A stretch of 64,000 nt of DNA from NCBI RefSeq assembly GCF_025666195.1, contig NZ_CP102592.1:4030001-4094000 (forward strand). The letters run 5' to 3'. Shown in pieces: positions 9,579 through 19,441 of the stretch. Each line of letters opens with the position of its first letter. Position 1 is the first letter of the stretch. A program made the translations under genes and the position numbers. The notes under the pieces are model-generated. The model searched no databases. It was given only the letters and a program-made list of their open reading frames with translations, and was not told the origin of the DNA. Source of the DNA: Xanthomonas sp. CFBP 8443. GTDB taxonomy: Bacteria; Pseudomonadota; Gammaproteobacteria; Xanthomonadales; Xanthomonadaceae.

Positions 9579-10184
9579 ATGAACCAGACCCTCCTCGCCG
9601 ACACCACCCGCAGCCAGCGCCTGAAGGCTGCCACCCATGCGGCGCACGCGCGCCTGGACCAGCGCATCATGGCCGCGCAGCCCTTCGCATCGCGCGCGAA
9701 CTACGCGCGCTTCGTGCAGGCGCAGTACTGCTTCCACTGCGACATGGAGAGCGTGTACCGCAATCCCGTGCTCGCCAGCGTGGTGCCCGAGTTGGCGCAG
9801 CGGCGGCGACTGCCGCAGCTGTTGGCCGACCTGGCCGATCTCGGCGCCGCGGTACCCGACGTGCCTGCGTTCGCGGCAGCGGACGGCCGCTACTACGAAA
9901 AACAGGTCAACGCGCTGGGCTGGCTCTACGTGGCCGAAGGTTCCAGCCTGGGCGCGGCGATCCTGGCCAAGCTGGCCGCCAGGCTGGGACTGCACGAGCA
10001 GTTCGGCGCGCGCCACCTGGCCGGCCATCCGGACGGGCGAGCGCGGCATTGGCGCCAATTCACCACCGCGCTCGACAGCGTGCCGCTGGACCCCACGCAG
10101 GAACAGGCGGTGGTCGCTGCGGCATGCGCCGCGTTCGATCGCGTGTATGCGCATGTCGATACCCATCTCGCGGCCGGCGCCTGA
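9579..10184 (+). CDS. Biliverdin-producing heme oxygenase
   Basis: A 201-residue cytoplasmic enzyme that opens heme to biliverdin, CO and Fe(II). The proximal-helix motif LKAATHAAHARLD contains the probable axial ligand His23 (T-x3-H pattern). The distal-helix motif GWLYVAEGSSLGAAIL (about 110-125) is the flexible Gly-rich helix over the heme. The size matches HmuO and PigA/HemO-type enzymes. It follows the Slam gene by 73 bp and would liberate iron from heme brought in by the receptor. I leave the symbol blank because HemO, PigA and BphO-type names cannot be separated here. Confidence 0.93.
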   Translation: MNQTLLADTTRSQRLKAATHAAHARLDQRIMAAQPFASRANYARFVQAQYCFHCDMESVYRNPVLASVVPELAQRRRLPQLLADLADLGAAVPDVPAFAAADGRYYEKQVNALGWLYVAEGSSLGAAILAKLAARLGLHEQFGARHLAGHPDGRARHWRQFTTALDSVPLDPTQEQAVVAAACAAFDRVYAHVDTHLAAGA

Positions 10185-10191
10185 TGTCCTC

Positions 10192-10614
10192 ATGTCGCGA
10201 GCAACCCTGGCGATGGCGATGACGCCGAGCCGCGGCGCCTGGCTGTGCCTGGGCCTGCTGATGCTGGCGCTGGGCCTGATCGGCGCGGTGCTGCCGGTGA
10301 TGCCGACCACGATCTTCCTGATCCTGGCGGCAGGCTGCTTCTCGCGCTGTTCACCGCGACTGGAGGCGTGGCTGCTGGGGCATCCTCGCTACGGCGCCGC
10401 CTTGCGGCTGTGGCGCGAACAGGGCGCGATCACGCGCCGCGGGAAATGTTTCGCTGGCGCCGGCATGGGCGTGGGCTACCTGCTGTTCTGGTGCGGCGTG
10501 CATCCGGGCTGGAAACTGGCGCTGGGCGTGGGCCTGTTCTTCGCCGGCAGCGCCGCGTACGTGCTGTCGCGTCCGGCACCGCGCGGCGTTGCAGATGCGC
10601 AAGGAGTTCAGTGA
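10192..10614 (+). CDS. DUF454 (YbaN-like) inner-membrane protein
   Basis: A 140-residue integral membrane protein of the DUF454/YbaN family, whose biochemical role is unknown. The signature GLIGAVLPVMPTTIFLILAAGCFSR is present. RLEAWLLGHPRYGAALRLWREQGAI and then KCFAGAGMGVGYLLFWCGVHP follow, with two pairs of membrane helices. DUF454 genes are often found beside heme oxygenase genes in iron-regulated loci, consistent with its place only 7 bp after the oxygenase. The start at 10192 gives MSRATLAMAM; ATG 10213 or 10219 are alternatives. Confidence 0.85.
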   Translation: MSRATLAMAMTPSRGAWLCLGLLMLALGLIGAVLPVMPTTIFLILAAGCFSRCSPRLEAWLLGHPRYGAALRLWREQGAITRRGKCFAGAGMGVGYLLFWCGVHPGWKLALGVGLFFAGSAAYVLSRPAPRGVADAQGVQ

Positions 10615-10916
10615 TGCCAGGGAAGATCGTCATGCGTTGCCGCCAGCGGCAAGCGCGCCGCACCGGTCCGGCTGCGGCGCTGCCGGCGTGGCGCCGGGCT
10701 GCACCTCACCTGCGCATGCCTGGCGGCGGTGCGGCCGACACCAGGCACGCACCGCCCGCCGACGCCCCGGCATCCGCATGTCGCCGCGCGCGATGCAGGC
10801 TCCGCCGTCCCGGCACCGGCGCGCAGCCGAACGCGTTGCAAACGACTCTCGCCGCTGCGGACGCATCCGCCTCCGTTCCTACTTTCGACACGCTGGATGA
10901 CGACCATGCACGCTGA
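10614..10916 (+). CDS. Small hypothetical protein between DUF454 and exbB
   Basis: I do not recognise this 100-residue Arg/Ala/Pro-rich frame (starts [16 protein letters not shown], ends DTLDDDHAR). Support for translation is its start. ATG 10614 overlaps the DUF454 stop (TGATG), and a perfect Shine-Dalgarno AAGGAG lies at 10601-10606 with 7 nt spacing, the best in the locus. It overlaps the exbB start by about 10 bp, so it may couple exbB translation rather than make a conserved protein. There is no signal peptide or membrane helix. It might be only a translated leader for exbB. Confidence 0.45.
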   Translation: MPGKIVMRCRQRQARRTGPAAALPAWRRAAPHLRMPGGGAADTRHAPPADAPASACRRARCRLRRPGTGAQPNALQTTLAAADASASVPTFDTLDDDHAR

Positions 10917-11634
10917 CATCGCCCCCTCCCTGCTGCCGCCCGACCTGGGGCCGTGGCAGATGTTCCTGCACGCCGACCTGGTGGTCCAGGCGGTGATGGT
11001 CGGCCTGGCCATCGCCTCGGTCGCCACCTGGACCATCCTGGCGGCCAAGAGCTGGGAGTTGGCGCGGATCGGGCGCACGCTGCGGGCGGCGCATGCGGCG
11101 CTGCTGCAATCGCAACATCTGGTCGACGCCGAGGCAAGACCGCAGTTGGCCGTGCACGCGGCGCGCGCGCTGCTGCACGAGGCCCGCGCCGAACTGCGGC
11201 AATCCAGCGGCCTGGAGGACAAGCTCGGGATCAAGGAGCGGCTGGCCTCGCGCCTGGAGCGGGTCGAACTGGGGTATGCGCGCCAGCTGCGCAGGGGCAC
11301 CGGTCCGCTCGCCACGATCGGCGCCACCGCGCCGTTCGTCGGCCTGTTCGGCACCGTGTGGGGCATCATGAACAGCTTCGTCGGCATCGCCCGCTCCAAC
11401 ACCACCAACCTAGCGGTGGTCGCGCCGGGCATCGCCGAGGCCTTGCTCGCGACCGCGCTGGGCCTGGTCGCCGCGATTCCGGCGGTGGTGATCTACAACC
11501 ATTTCGCGCGCACGCTGGGCGGCTTGCGCCAGCAACTGGGCGATCTGTCGGCGGGCGTACAGCAACTGGTCTCGCGCGACCTGGATTGCCAGCAGCCAAC
11601 TGCGCCCGGCTCGCCCGTGGCCGGCGCGCAGTGA
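10906..11634 (+). CDS. exbB: ExbB/TolQ family proton-channel protein
   Basis: ExbB forms the inner-membrane proton channel that energises TonB with ExbD. The 242-residue protein has a first helix [22 protein letters not shown] (about 22-45), a cytoplasmic domain, and the paired helices of the MotA/TolQ/ExbB domain: [24 protein letters not shown] and [23 protein letters not shown]. The Ser/Thr-lined pore residues and the GLFGTVWG signature are intact. The start is ATG 10906 or the in-frame ATG 10897. exbD follows after 10 bp. Confidence 0.96.
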   Translation: MHADIAPSLLPPDLGPWQMFLHADLVVQAVMVGLAIASVATWTILAAKSWELARIGRTLRAAHAALLQSQHLVDAEARPQLAVHAARALLHEARAELRQSSGLEDKLGIKERLASRLERVELGYARQLRRGTGPLATIGATAPFVGLFGTVWGIMNSFVGIARSNTTNLAVVAPGIAEALLATALGLVAAIPAVVIYNHFARTLGGLRQQLGDLSAGVQQLVSRDLDCQQPTAPGSPVAGAQ

Positions 11635-11644
11635 GGCAGCCGGC

Positions 11645-12070
11645 ATGACCATCCGCACGGGCCGAGACGACGACGAGGCGCTGGAAGAGAACCACGCGAT
11701 CAACGTCACCCCGCTCATCGACGTGATGCTGGTGCTGCTGATCGTCTTCATGGTCGCCGCGCCGCTGGCCACGGTGGAGGTGCCGGTGGAGCTGCCCGCC
11801 AGCAGCGCGGCGCCGCAGCCCAGGGACCGCGATCCGGTCTACCTGACGCTGCACAAGGACCTGGGCCTGAGCCTCAACGACACCCGGATCGAGAACGCTG
11901 CACTGCAGCCGGCGCTGGACCGGCTGACCCGCGGCGACCGCGACCAGCGCATCTTCCTGCGCGCCGACCGGGCCGTGGCCTACGGCGAGCTGATGCAGAC
12001 GATGAACGCGCTGCGCGACGCAGGCTACCTGAAGGTGGCGCTGGTCGGGATGGAGCGCGCCGGGCAATGA
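11645..12070 (+). CDS. exbD: ExbD/TolR family protein
   Basis: The 141-residue partner of ExbB. The single N-terminal membrane helix carries the essential proton-accepting Asp in INVTPLIDVMLVLLIVFM. The periplasmic domain includes IFLRADRAVAYGELMQTMNALRDAGYLKVALV, the usual ExbD C-terminal fold. Its stop overlaps the tonB start (ATGA at 12067-12070), showing translational coupling. Confidence 0.96.
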   Translation: MTIRTGRDDDEALEENHAINVTPLIDVMLVLLIVFMVAAPLATVEVPVELPASSAAPQPRDRDPVYLTLHKDLGLSLNDTRIENAALQPALDRLTRGDRDQRIFLRADRAVAYGELMQTMNALRDAGYLKVALVGMERAGQ

Positions 12071-12819
12071 GCGCAGCGCCGCAGGAGCGAGCGCTGCGGC
12101 GCTGGCTGCTCAGCCTCGGCGGCGTGCTGGCGGCGCATGCGGCGATCCTGGCCATGCTGCTGTGCTGGCCGTCGCGCGATCGGCCGCTGCCGCTCGCCGC
12201 TCCCGCACAGGCGGTCATGCTGGAACTCGCGCCGACCCCGACCGCTCCGCCAGCGGCGCCGAGCGAGGTGCCGCCGGGGCCGCAGCAGCAAGAGCAGCAG
12301 CAACGCCAGGTTCCGCGCGCGCGCGCACCGCTGCCGGCGTCCCCGCCGCTGCAACGCCTGCCTGCAGGCCGCGAGCCACCACCGCCGTCGGCGCCGGCGC
12401 AAGACGAACCGCTAGACGAACCGCAAGCGGCCAGCGCCGCGCAGGCCAGCGCCCCGCCCAGCGTGTCGGCGCCGCCGGCAAGCCGCTATGCCGCGGCGCA
12501 ATCGCTCTCCGGCGTGGCGCAACAGCAGCGCGCCACCTGGCAGGCGCAAGTGCTGGGCCATCTGCAACGCTACAAGCGCTATCCGCGGCCGGCGCAGCGG
12601 CGCAGGCAGGAAGGAGTGGTGCAGGTCCAGTTCGCGGTGGATCGGCGCGGCCATGCCAGCGCGATCCGCATCGTCCAGGGCAGCGGCCACGACGCGCTGG
12701 ACAGCGAGACCTTGGCGACGGTGCAGCGGGCCAGCCCGCTGCCGCCACCGCCAGCGGAGATCGAGGGCGACCCGGTGCAGGTGGTGGTGCCGGTGGACTT
12801 CTTCCTGCGCGAGCGCTGA
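12067..12819 (+). CDS. tonB: Energy transducer TonB
   Basis: A 250-residue TonB: an N-terminal anchor helix (LLSLGGVLAAHAAILAMLLC, about 14-33), a long Pro/Ala/Gln-rich periplasm-spanning linker (about 50-150), and a C-terminal domain with YKRYPRPAQRRRQEGVVQVQF, VDRRGHASAIRIVQGSGHDALD and VPVDFFLRER. It ends the exbB-exbD-tonB block and is probably dedicated to the heme receptor upstream. It converges on yicC with only 37 bp between stop codons; no clear terminator hairpin was seen there. Confidence 0.95.
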   Translation: MSAAPQERALRRWLLSLGGVLAAHAAILAMLLCWPSRDRPLPLAAPAQAVMLELAPTPTAPPAAPSEVPPGPQQQEQQQRQVPRARAPLPASPPLQRLPAGREPPPPSAPAQDEPLDEPQAASAAQASAPPSVSAPPASRYAAAQSLSGVAQQQRATWQAQVLGHLQRYKRYPRPAQRRRQEGVVQVQFAVDRRGHASAIRIVQGSGHDALDSETLATVQRASPLPPPPAEIEGDPVQVVVPVDFFLRER

Positions 12820-12856
12820 CGCGGACGCCCGCACGGCGGCCAACGCCGGCGGCAAG

Positions 12857-13720
12857 CTACTCCAGGTTCTGCACCTGCTCGCGGATCTGGTCGATCAGCA
12901 CCTTCAGCTCCACCGCCGCGTTGGAGGTGCGGCTGTCCACCGACTTGGAGCCCAGGGTGTTGGCCTCGCGGTTGAATTCCTGCAACAGGAAATCCAGGCG
13001 CCGGCCGGCCGGCTCGGGCTGGCGCAGCACGCGGCGGATCTCCTTGATGTGGCTGCCGAGCCGGTCCAGTTCCTCGTCCACGTCGAGTTTCTGCAGCCAC
13101 AGCACCAGCTCCTGCTCGGCGCGGCCCGGATCGACCGGATGCGGCAGGTCGGCCAGGCGCGCGGCCAGCTTGGCGCGCTGGCCCTCGCGGATGGCCGGGA
13201 TCAGTTCCTTCACCTCGCCGGCGATGCGCTCGACCGCGTCGACCCGCTCGACGATGGCCGCCGCCAGCTTGCCGCCTTCGCGCTCGCGCGCGGCGACGAA
13301 CTCGGCCACCACCTCGTCCAGCAGTTCCAGCGCCTGCGCCTGCAGCGCGGCCGGGTCGACCGCCTGCCCCTGCAGTACGCCGGGCAGCTGCAGCAGGTCG
13401 GCGAACTGCACCTGCAGCTGCGGGAAGCGCGCGCCCAGCCGCTGCGCGAGCACGGCCAGCTGCTCGACCAGCGGTTCGTTCACCGCCAGCGCCTGCGCGT
13501 TGGCATCGGGCGCGCGCAGGCGCAGCATCAGGTCCAGCTTGCCGCGGCTGACCCGCGCGGCCAGGCGTTCGCGCAACTGCGGTTCCAGCGCGCGCAGCTC
13601 CTCCGGCAGGCGCACGCTCACTTCGAGAAAACGATGGTTGACCGAGCGCAACTCGCAGCCCAGCGTGCCCCAGGGAGTGATGCGCTCGGCGCCGGCGAAG
13701 GCGGTCATGCTGCGGATCAT
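12857..13720 (-). CDS. YicC/YloC family endoribonuclease
   Basis: A 287-residue YicC-family protein, a family with RNA-decay/endoribonuclease activity. The N-terminus is [20 protein letters not shown], then [25 protein letters not shown], the family signature. The C-terminal DUF1732 part ends [22 protein letters not shown]...[18 protein letters not shown]. The start at 13720 is chosen over the upstream ATG at 13741 because MIRSMT is the family N-terminus. It is normally next to gmk, but here 11 kb of heme-uptake genes separate them. It is divergent from rph. Confidence 0.93.
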   Translation of the reverse strand: MIRSMTAFAGAERITPWGTLGCELRSVNHRFLEVSVRLPEELRALEPQLRERLAARVSRGKLDLMLRLRAPDANAQALAVNEPLVEQLAVLAQRLGARFPQLQVQFADLLQLPGVLQGQAVDPAALQAQALELLDEVVAEFVAAREREGGKLAAAIVERVDAVERIAGEVKELIPAIREGQRAKLAARLADLPHPVDPGRAEQELVLWLQKLDVDEELDRLGSHIKEIRRVLRQPEPAGRRLDFLLQEFNREANTLGSKSVDSRTSNAAVELKVLIDQIREQVQNLE

Positions 13721-13821
13721 GTGCTGTTCCGGTGCGTGCAAAGCGCGAATGGTACCCTAGCGCCCCGCCGGCCCGGCCCGTTGCCGCGCCCGGCCCTCAC
13801 GACACCTCCGGATCGAACCCC

Positions 13822-14547
13822 ATGTCCTTTTCCCGTCCCAGTGGCCGCACGGCCGATCAGCTGCGCCCGGTGCGCATCGAACGCGCCTTCACCCGCCACG
13901 CCGAAGGTTCGGTGCTGGTCAGCTTCGGCGACACCCGCGTGCTGTGCAACGCCAGCGTCGAGAACCGCGTGCCCGGCTTCCTGCGCGGCAAGGGCGAAGG
14001 CTGGATCACCGCCGAATACGGCATGCTGCCGCGCGCCACCCATTCGCGCTCGGACCGCGAGGCCGCGCGCGGCAAGCAGGGCGGGCGCACGCTGGAGATC
14101 CAGCGCCTGATCGGCCGCGCGCTGCGCGCCTGCGTAGACCGCAACGCGCTCGGCGAGCGCACCATCACCCTGGACTGCGACGTGCTGCAGGCCGACGGCG
14201 GCACCCGCACCGCGGCGATCACCGGCGCCTACGTGGCGCTGATGGACGCGGTGAACTGGCTGCAGAAGCGCGGCGACCTGAAGAAGCCGGTGGTGCTCGG
14301 CGCGGTCGCCGCGGTGTCGGTCGGCGTCTACCGCGGCACTCCGGTGCTGGACCTGGACTACGCCGAGGACAGCGACTGCGACACCGACATGAACGTGGTG
14401 ATGAACGACGGCGGCGGCTTCATCGAAATCCAGGGCACTGCCGAAGGCCACGCGTTCCGCCGCGACGAACTGGACGCGCTGCTGGCGCTGGCCGAAACCG
14501 GCATCGGCCAGCTGCTTGCCGCCCAGCGCGAGGCACTGGCGCGGTGA
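13822..14547 (+). CDS. rph: Ribonuclease PH
   Basis: A 241-residue phosphorolytic 3'-5' exoribonuclease that trims tRNA 3' ends. It begins [20 protein letters not shown] and has [53 protein letters not shown] with the phosphate-binding Arg pair, and [22 protein letters not shown]. Length and motifs are canonical. It is the first gene of a tightly linked rph-VOC-rdgB set with overlapping start and stop codons. Confidence 0.97.
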   Translation: MSFSRPSGRTADQLRPVRIERAFTRHAEGSVLVSFGDTRVLCNASVENRVPGFLRGKGEGWITAEYGMLPRATHSRSDREAARGKQGGRTLEIQRLIGRALRACVDRNALGERTITLDCDVLQADGGTRTAAITGAYVALMDAVNWLQKRGDLKKPVVLGAVAAVSVGVYRGTPVLDLDYAEDSDCDTDMNVVMNDGGGFIEIQGTAEGHAFRRDELDALLALAETGIGQLLAAQREALAR

Positions 14548-14936
14548 AGCGGCGGATCGCATTGACCACGCTGGTCGTGGCCGACTACGACGCGGCGATC
14601 GCCTGGTACACCGGCAAGCTCGGCTTCGCCCTGCTGCAGGACGTGGCGCTCGGCGACGGCAAGCGCTGGGTGGTGGTCGGCCCGGGCGGCAGCGACGATG
14701 CCGCGCTGCTGCTGGCCGAACCCGGCGACGCCGCGCAGCGCGCGCGGATCGGCGACCAGACCGGCGGGCGCGTGGACCACTTCCTGTACACCGACGACTT
14801 CGCCCGCGACCACGCCGCGATGCTGGCGCAGGGCGTGGAGTTCCTCGAATCCCCCCGCGCGGAACCCTATGGCACGGTCGCGGTGTTCCGCGACCTGTAC
14901 GGCACCAAGTGGGACCTGCTGGAACCCAAGCAATGA
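14544..14936 (+). CDS. VOC (glyoxalase/bleomycin-resistance) family protein
   Basis: A 130-residue single VOC-fold protein: [28 protein letters not shown] at the N-terminus and [32 protein letters not shown] at the C-terminus. These paired beta-alpha-beta-beta-beta halves usually bind a metal. The substrate is unknown. It uses a GTG start at 14544 overlapping the rph stop (GTGA), and its own stop overlaps the rdgB ATG, so the three genes are translationally coupled. Confidence 0.85.
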   Translation: MKRRIALTTLVVADYDAAIAWYTGKLGFALLQDVALGDGKRWVVVGPGGSDDAALLLAEPGDAAQRARIGDQTGGRVDHFLYTDDFARDHAAMLAQGVEFLESPRAEPYGTVAVFRDLYGTKWDLLEPKQ

Positions 14937-15526
14937 AGACACTGGTCCTGGCCAGCAGCAACGCCGGCAAGCTGGAAGAACTGCATGCGCTGCTCGACGG
15001 CACCGGCATCGAGCTGGTCGCGCAGTCCACGCTCGGGGTGCGCGATGCCGACGAGACCGGCCTGACCTTCGTCGAGAACGCGCTGCTCAAGGCGCGCCAC
15101 GCCGCGCAGGTCACCGGCCTGCCGGCGCTGGCCGACGACTCGGGCATCTGCGTGGACGCCCTGCGCGGCGCGCCCGGCCTGTATTCGGCGCGCTACGCCG
15201 GCGAACACGGCAACGCCAACGCCAACATCGACAAGCTGCTGCACGCCCTGCGCGAAGTGCCCGATGCGCAGCGTGGCGCGCATTTCTACTGCGTGCTGGT
15301 GCTGCTGCGGCATGCCGAAGACCCGCAGCCGCTGCTGGTGGAAGGCAGCTGGCGCGGACGCATCCTGCACGCGCGTGCCGGCGACGGCGGCCACGGCTAC
15401 GACCCGGTGTTCTTCGACCCCGAGCACGGCCAGAGCGCGGCGCAGATGCCGCTGGCGCTGAAGAACCGGATCAGCCACCGCGGCCAGGCGCTGGCGCTGT
15501 TGAAGCAGCGCCTGGCGTCCCTGTAG
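14933..15526 (+). CDS. rdgB: Non-canonical purine NTP pyrophosphatase (dITP/XTP)
   Basis: A 197-residue Ham1/RdgB enzyme that hydrolyses ITP, dITP and XTP to keep deaminated purines out of nucleic acids. The motifs are [18 protein letters not shown] (the SNxxK motif), [45 protein letters not shown] and [12 protein letters not shown]. The ATG overlaps the previous stop (ATGA). Confidence 0.97.
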   Translation: MKTLVLASSNAGKLEELHALLDGTGIELVAQSTLGVRDADETGLTFVENALLKARHAAQVTGLPALADDSGICVDALRGAPGLYSARYAGEHGNANANIDKLLHALREVPDAQRGAHFYCVLVLLRHAEDPQPLLVEGSWRGRILHARAGDGGHGYDPVFFDPEHGQSAAQMPLALKNRISHRGQALALLKQRLASL

Positions 15527-15673
15527 CGGGCGCGCGAGCACCGCTACCGCTTCCGCCTGGCGGCCGCTCCCCGGGCGTAGCCGGCGCTGCGGCCACCGCC
15601 CCTCTTCCACCACCGAAACCCAAGCTGCGCGCCCGCACGCGCCGCTGCCGCTGCCGCCTCCTACACTGTCCCC

Positions 15674-16831
15674 ATGCCGCCGCTGATCCCGCCCCCGCTG
15701 TCGCTGTACGTGCACCTGCCCTGGTGCGTGCGCAAATGCCCGTACTGCGATTTCAACTCGCATGCGGCCAAGGGCGCGCTGCCGTTCGACGACTACGTGG
15801 ACGCGCTGATCCGCGACCTGGATCAGGACCTGCCGCTGGTCTGGGGCCGCACCGTGCAGACCGTGTTCTTCGGCGGCGGCACTCCCAGCCTGTTTCCGGC
15901 CGAAGCGATCGACCGCTTCCTGCAGGCGGCCAGCGCGCGCCTGCGCTTCGCGCCAAACCTGGAAATCACCCTGGAGACCAACCCGGGCACCGCCGAGCAC
16001 GGCCGCTTCGACCGCTACCTGGCGGCCGGGGTCAACCGGCTCAGCTTCGGCATCCAGAGCTTCGACGACGCGGCGCTGCAGCGCCTGGGCCGGATCCACG
16101 ACAGCGCCGACGCCGAGCGCGCGGTGAAGCTGGCGCAGGACGCCGGCTACGCCAACCTCAACCTGGACCTGATGTACGCGCTGCCGCAGCAGACCCTGGC
16201 CGGGGCGGAGGCCGACATCGCCCGCGCGCTGGCGCTGCAGCCGACCCACCTCAGCCACTACCAGCTGACCCTGGAGCCGAACACGGTGTTCGCCGCGCGC
16301 CCGCCGCAGGGCATCCCGGAGGACGACGACGCCTGGGACATGCAGGAGCGCTGCCAGGCGCTGCTGGCCGCGGCCGGCTACGCCCAGTACGAGGTCAGCG
16401 CCTATGCCCGCGACGGCTACCAGTGCGCGCACAACCTCAACTACTGGAAGTTCGGCGACTACCTGGGCATCGGCGCCGGCGCCCACGGCAAGATCAGCTC
16501 CGGCGCCGAGCAGAGCATCCTGCGCCGCTGGAAGACCAAGCATCCGCAGGCGTTCCTGGCCGCCGCCGGCACCCCGGCGGCGATCGGTGGCGACGAGTGG
16601 ATCGCGGCCGAACGGCGCCCGTTCGAATACATGCTCAACGCGCTGCGCCTGAACCACGGCTTCGCGCTGCGCGACTTCGCCGCACGCACCGGCCTGGCGC
16701 CGGAGGCGATCGCGCCGGCGCTGGCGCAGGCGCAGGCGCGGGACTGGCTGCGGGTGGACGCCGGGTACGCCGTCCCCACCGAACTGGGGCGGCGCTTCAC
16801 CAACGACGTGGTCGCCCTGTTCCTGGCCTGA
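15674..16831 (+). CDS. hemW: Radical SAM heme chaperone HemW
   Basis: A 385-residue HemW (formerly a coproporphyrinogen dehydrogenase-like protein), which carries heme and transfers it to membrane targets. The radical-SAM cysteines are in VRKCPYCDFNSHA (CxxxCxxC pattern with CVRKCPYC), followed by FFGGGTPSLF, LETNPGT, GVNRLSFGIQSFD and NLDLMYALP. The extra Cys found in true HemN N-termini is absent, which separates it from HemN. It follows rdgB in the common rdgB-hemW order. Confidence 0.95.
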   Translation: MPPLIPPPLSLYVHLPWCVRKCPYCDFNSHAAKGALPFDDYVDALIRDLDQDLPLVWGRTVQTVFFGGGTPSLFPAEAIDRFLQAASARLRFAPNLEITLETNPGTAEHGRFDRYLAAGVNRLSFGIQSFDDAALQRLGRIHDSADAERAVKLAQDAGYANLNLDLMYALPQQTLAGAEADIARALALQPTHLSHYQLTLEPNTVFAARPPQGIPEDDDAWDMQERCQALLAAAGYAQYEVSAYARDGYQCAHNLNYWKFGDYLGIGAGAHGKISSGAEQSILRRWKTKHPQAFLAAAGTPAAIGGDEWIAAERRPFEYMLNALRLNHGFALRDFAARTGLAPEAIAPALAQAQARDWLRVDAGYAVPTELGRRFTNDVVALFLA

Positions 16832-16918
16832 AAACGCCTGGCCGCGGCACCCCGGCGTGGTTGCGCCGGCGGAAACGTGCTACATACCGGACCCGGAAAA
16901 GTAAACGGCGATCACAGG

Positions 16919-19441
16919 ATGTCATTGTCTGCTACCCCGTCGGCCAGCCCGGCGACGCTCGCTGCGGCCGCCCTGCCCACGCGTGTGCGCGACATCCTGG
17001 ACACGCTCAAGACCTTGCTGTGGCAGGCGCTGGACGCCCCGCTGCAAGCGACCCTGGCCGAGCTGGAGCGCGAGCTGTTCGACCAGGCCGAGCGTGCGCG
17101 CAACAGCCAGCTGCAACAGGACATCTACCAGGAACTGCAGGGCCTGCGTGCGCGCCGCGAGCGCTTCGCGCCGTTCTACAAGGCGCAGCTGGAAGCGGCG
17201 CTGGCCACGATCCGGCTGCCGCCCGACCCCAGCGGCCCGCGCCGGCAGGAAAAGGCCAACGCAGCGATGCAGATGCTGACCCTGGTCGCCGACGTGGACA
17301 TCGACCGCGACATCGTGCTGCACGACATCGCCCGGCGCGAGGCCGCGCGCGCCAGCATCCCGCTGCAACTGCTCGGCCAGCGCTTTGGTGTGCTCGCCGC
17401 GCGGCCGGCGTTCGAGGCCGAGCACACCCCGCTCGGCCCGCACCTGCTGTGCCGGATCCTGCGCGAGGCCGGCGAGGAACTGCGGCTGGGGCTGGACGCG
17501 CAACTGACCCTGTACCGCGCCTTCGAGCGCCAGGTGCTGGCGCGCTACGGCGAGATCGTGGAGCGCGCCAACGTGTCGCTGACCCATGCCGGCGTGCTGC
17601 CCGGGCTGGTCTATTTGCCGTACGTGGCGCGTCCGCCGGCGGAACCGGCGGCCGGCGCACGCGGTGCGGCGCGGCCGTCCCCCGCCACGCGCCCGGCCAC
17701 CGGATGGTCGGGGCAGGCGGCGCCGAGCGCTTGGTCCAGTCCGAGTTCCGGTGCAGCGGCCAGCGAGGCCCGGCCCGGCATGCCGGCGATGCCAGCCACA
17801 CCAGGCCCGCCACCCGCAGCCGCAGCCGCAGCGCAGCAGCGCGCGTCCGGCGCCGCGGCGACGGCGGCCACCACCCCGGCGGCGGCGGCGACCGGCAGCG
17901 AACCGACCGACCTGGCCACGCTGCGCCAACTGCTGGCCGTCGCGCGCGACCGTGCGGCGGCAGCGGCGCCGGCCGACACTGCGCATGCCACATCGGCCGG
18001 CGGCCAGCCCGCCGCGACGACACCCGCCGCGGACGGCCCCGCGATGCCGGCCACGCCACGCACCACCGCGGCGACCGGCACGTCCGCGGCAGCCGCCAAC
18101 GCCACTGCCCCCGCCGTGCCGACCGCTTCGCTGCTGCAGGCGCTGGGCGAGTTGCAGGCGCAGCCGCCCGCGCACAGCGCGCAGGCCGGACTGCGCGGCC
18201 GCCGCCAGGTGCGCGACGTCCAGGCCGCCTTGCTGGCCACGCTGCGCGCCGAGCATGGCGCGCAGGCCGCGCTGGCGCCGCAGGATGCCGACACCTTCGA
18301 ACTGCTCGGCCTGCTCTACGCCGAGGTCGAGCGCGAAGTGCGCAGCGAAGCGCCCGCCGCCGCGCTGCTGGAACGCCTGCAGGTGCCGCTGGTGCGCGCC
18401 GCGCTGCAGGATCCCGCGTTCTTCGTGCGCCACCAGCATCCGGCGCGCGAACTGCTCAACGCGGTCGCCGAATCCGGCGCGACCTGGCTCGGCGAAGAAG
18501 ACACCGATCCGCAACTGCTGTTGAAGCTGAACCAGACCGTGGACCGGGTGGTCGAAGACTACGAAGGCGACGAGAGCGTCTTCGAACAGGCCCACCAGGA
18601 CATCCAAGCGCAGTACCGCGCGCTGGCGCACAAGGCCGAGATCGCCGAGCGCCGGCACATCGAGGCCGCACGCGGCAAGGAGCGGCTGGAGGTGGCCAAG
18701 CAGTTGGCCAATGCCACGCTGGACGACCTGTGCCGGACCTGGCAGCCGCCCAAGTTCGTGCAGGCGCTGCTGAAGCAGGCCTGGTCCGACGTACTGACCC
18801 TGACCCTGCTGCGCCAGGGCGAGGACTCGGAAGCGTGGCGCGAGCGCCAGCAGCTGACCCAGTGCATCGCCGAGGTCAGTTGTCGCGACAACGGTGGCGA
18901 TCCCGATACCGGCCTGGCCGACGAGGTGCGCAGCGCCTTGTTGCAGGTGGGCTACCACCAGGACGAAGCCGCCGCGATCGCGCGGCGCCTGTCCACCCCG
19001 GGCGGCGGCGACGAACTGGTCTCGCGCACCGAACTCAGCGCCAGGCTCAAGTCGCGCACCCGCCTCGGCGACCAGGGCGAGGACGAGCGTCCGCTGCTGG
19101 CGCCGCGCAACGAGACCGAGCAGGCCGCGTACGCGCGCTTGCGCAGCCTGCCGTTCGGCACCTGGTTCGAGTTCGTCACCAATCAGCAGGGCGACCTGAA
19201 ACGGCAGCGCCTGTCCTGGTACAGCCCGATCACCGATCGCGCGCTGTTCGTCAACCAGCGCGGGCACAAGACCGCCGAATACTCGCTGGACGCGCTGTCG
19301 CGGTTGCTGGCGCAGGGCCAGGCGCGGATCGTCACCGAAGACCGCGCGCGGCTGATCGACCGCGCCTGGCACGCCACCGTGCGCGCGCTGCGCACCCTGG
19401 CCGGCGCGCCTGCGCCCAACGCCCCCCTGGAGGACGCATGA
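16919..19441 (+). CDS. DUF1631 family protein
   Basis: A large cytoplasmic protein (840 residues from ATG 16919) of the DUF1631 family, sometimes wrongly called thymidine phosphorylase. The function is not established. The N-terminal helical part (DILDTLKTLLWQALDAPLQATLAELERELF...) and C-terminal part (LMYAEVEREV-like segments, LNQTVDRVVEDYEGDESVF, WYSPITDRALFVNQRGHKTAEYSLDALSRLLAQGQARIV) flank a low-complexity Ala/Pro/Thr linker (about 240-430). The tail resembles a PilZ-like fold. Its stop overlaps the next gene, a PilZ protein, suggesting a c-di-GMP-related job. The start at 16919 was chosen over 16877 because MSLSATP follows better spacing. Confidence 0.83.
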   Translation: MSLSATPSASPATLAAAALPTRVRDILDTLKTLLWQALDAPLQATLAELERELFDQAERARNSQLQQDIYQELQGLRARRERFAPFYKAQLEAALATIRLPPDPSGPRRQEKANAAMQMLTLVADVDIDRDIVLHDIARREAARASIPLQLLGQRFGVLAARPAFEAEHTPLGPHLLCRILREAGEELRLGLDAQLTLYRAFERQVLARYGEIVERANVSLTHAGVLPGLVYLPYVARPPAEPAAGARGAARPSPATRPATGWSGQAAPSAWSSPSSGAAASEARPGMPAMPATPGPPPAAAAAAQQRASGAAATAATTPAAAATGSEPTDLATLRQLLAVARDRAAAAAPADTAHATSAGGQPAATTPAADGPAMPATPRTTAATGTSAAAANATAPAVPTASLLQALGELQAQPPAHSAQAGLRGRRQVRDVQAALLATLRAEHGAQAALAPQDADTFELLGLLYAEVEREVRSEAPAAALLERLQVPLVRAALQDPAFFVRHQHPARELLNAVAESGATWLGEEDTDPQLLLKLNQTVDRVVEDYEGDESVFEQAHQDIQAQYRALAHKAEIAERRHIEAARGKERLEVAKQLANATLDDLCRTWQPPKFVQALLKQAWSDVLTLTLLRQGEDSEAWRERQQLTQCIAEVSCRDNGGDPDTGLADEVRSALLQVGYHQDEAAAIARRLSTPGGGDELVSRTELSARLKSRTRLGDQGEDERPLLAPRNETEQAAYARLRSLPFGTWFEFVTNQQGDLKRQRLSWYSPITDRALFVNQRGHKTAEYSLDALSRLLAQGQARIVTEDRARLIDRAWHATVRALRTLAGAPAPNAPLEDA

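Noticed and set aside
10614..10916. HemP/HmuP-type heme regulator for the small ORF
   Set aside because: None of the short basic HemP motifs are present; it is kept only as hypothetical.
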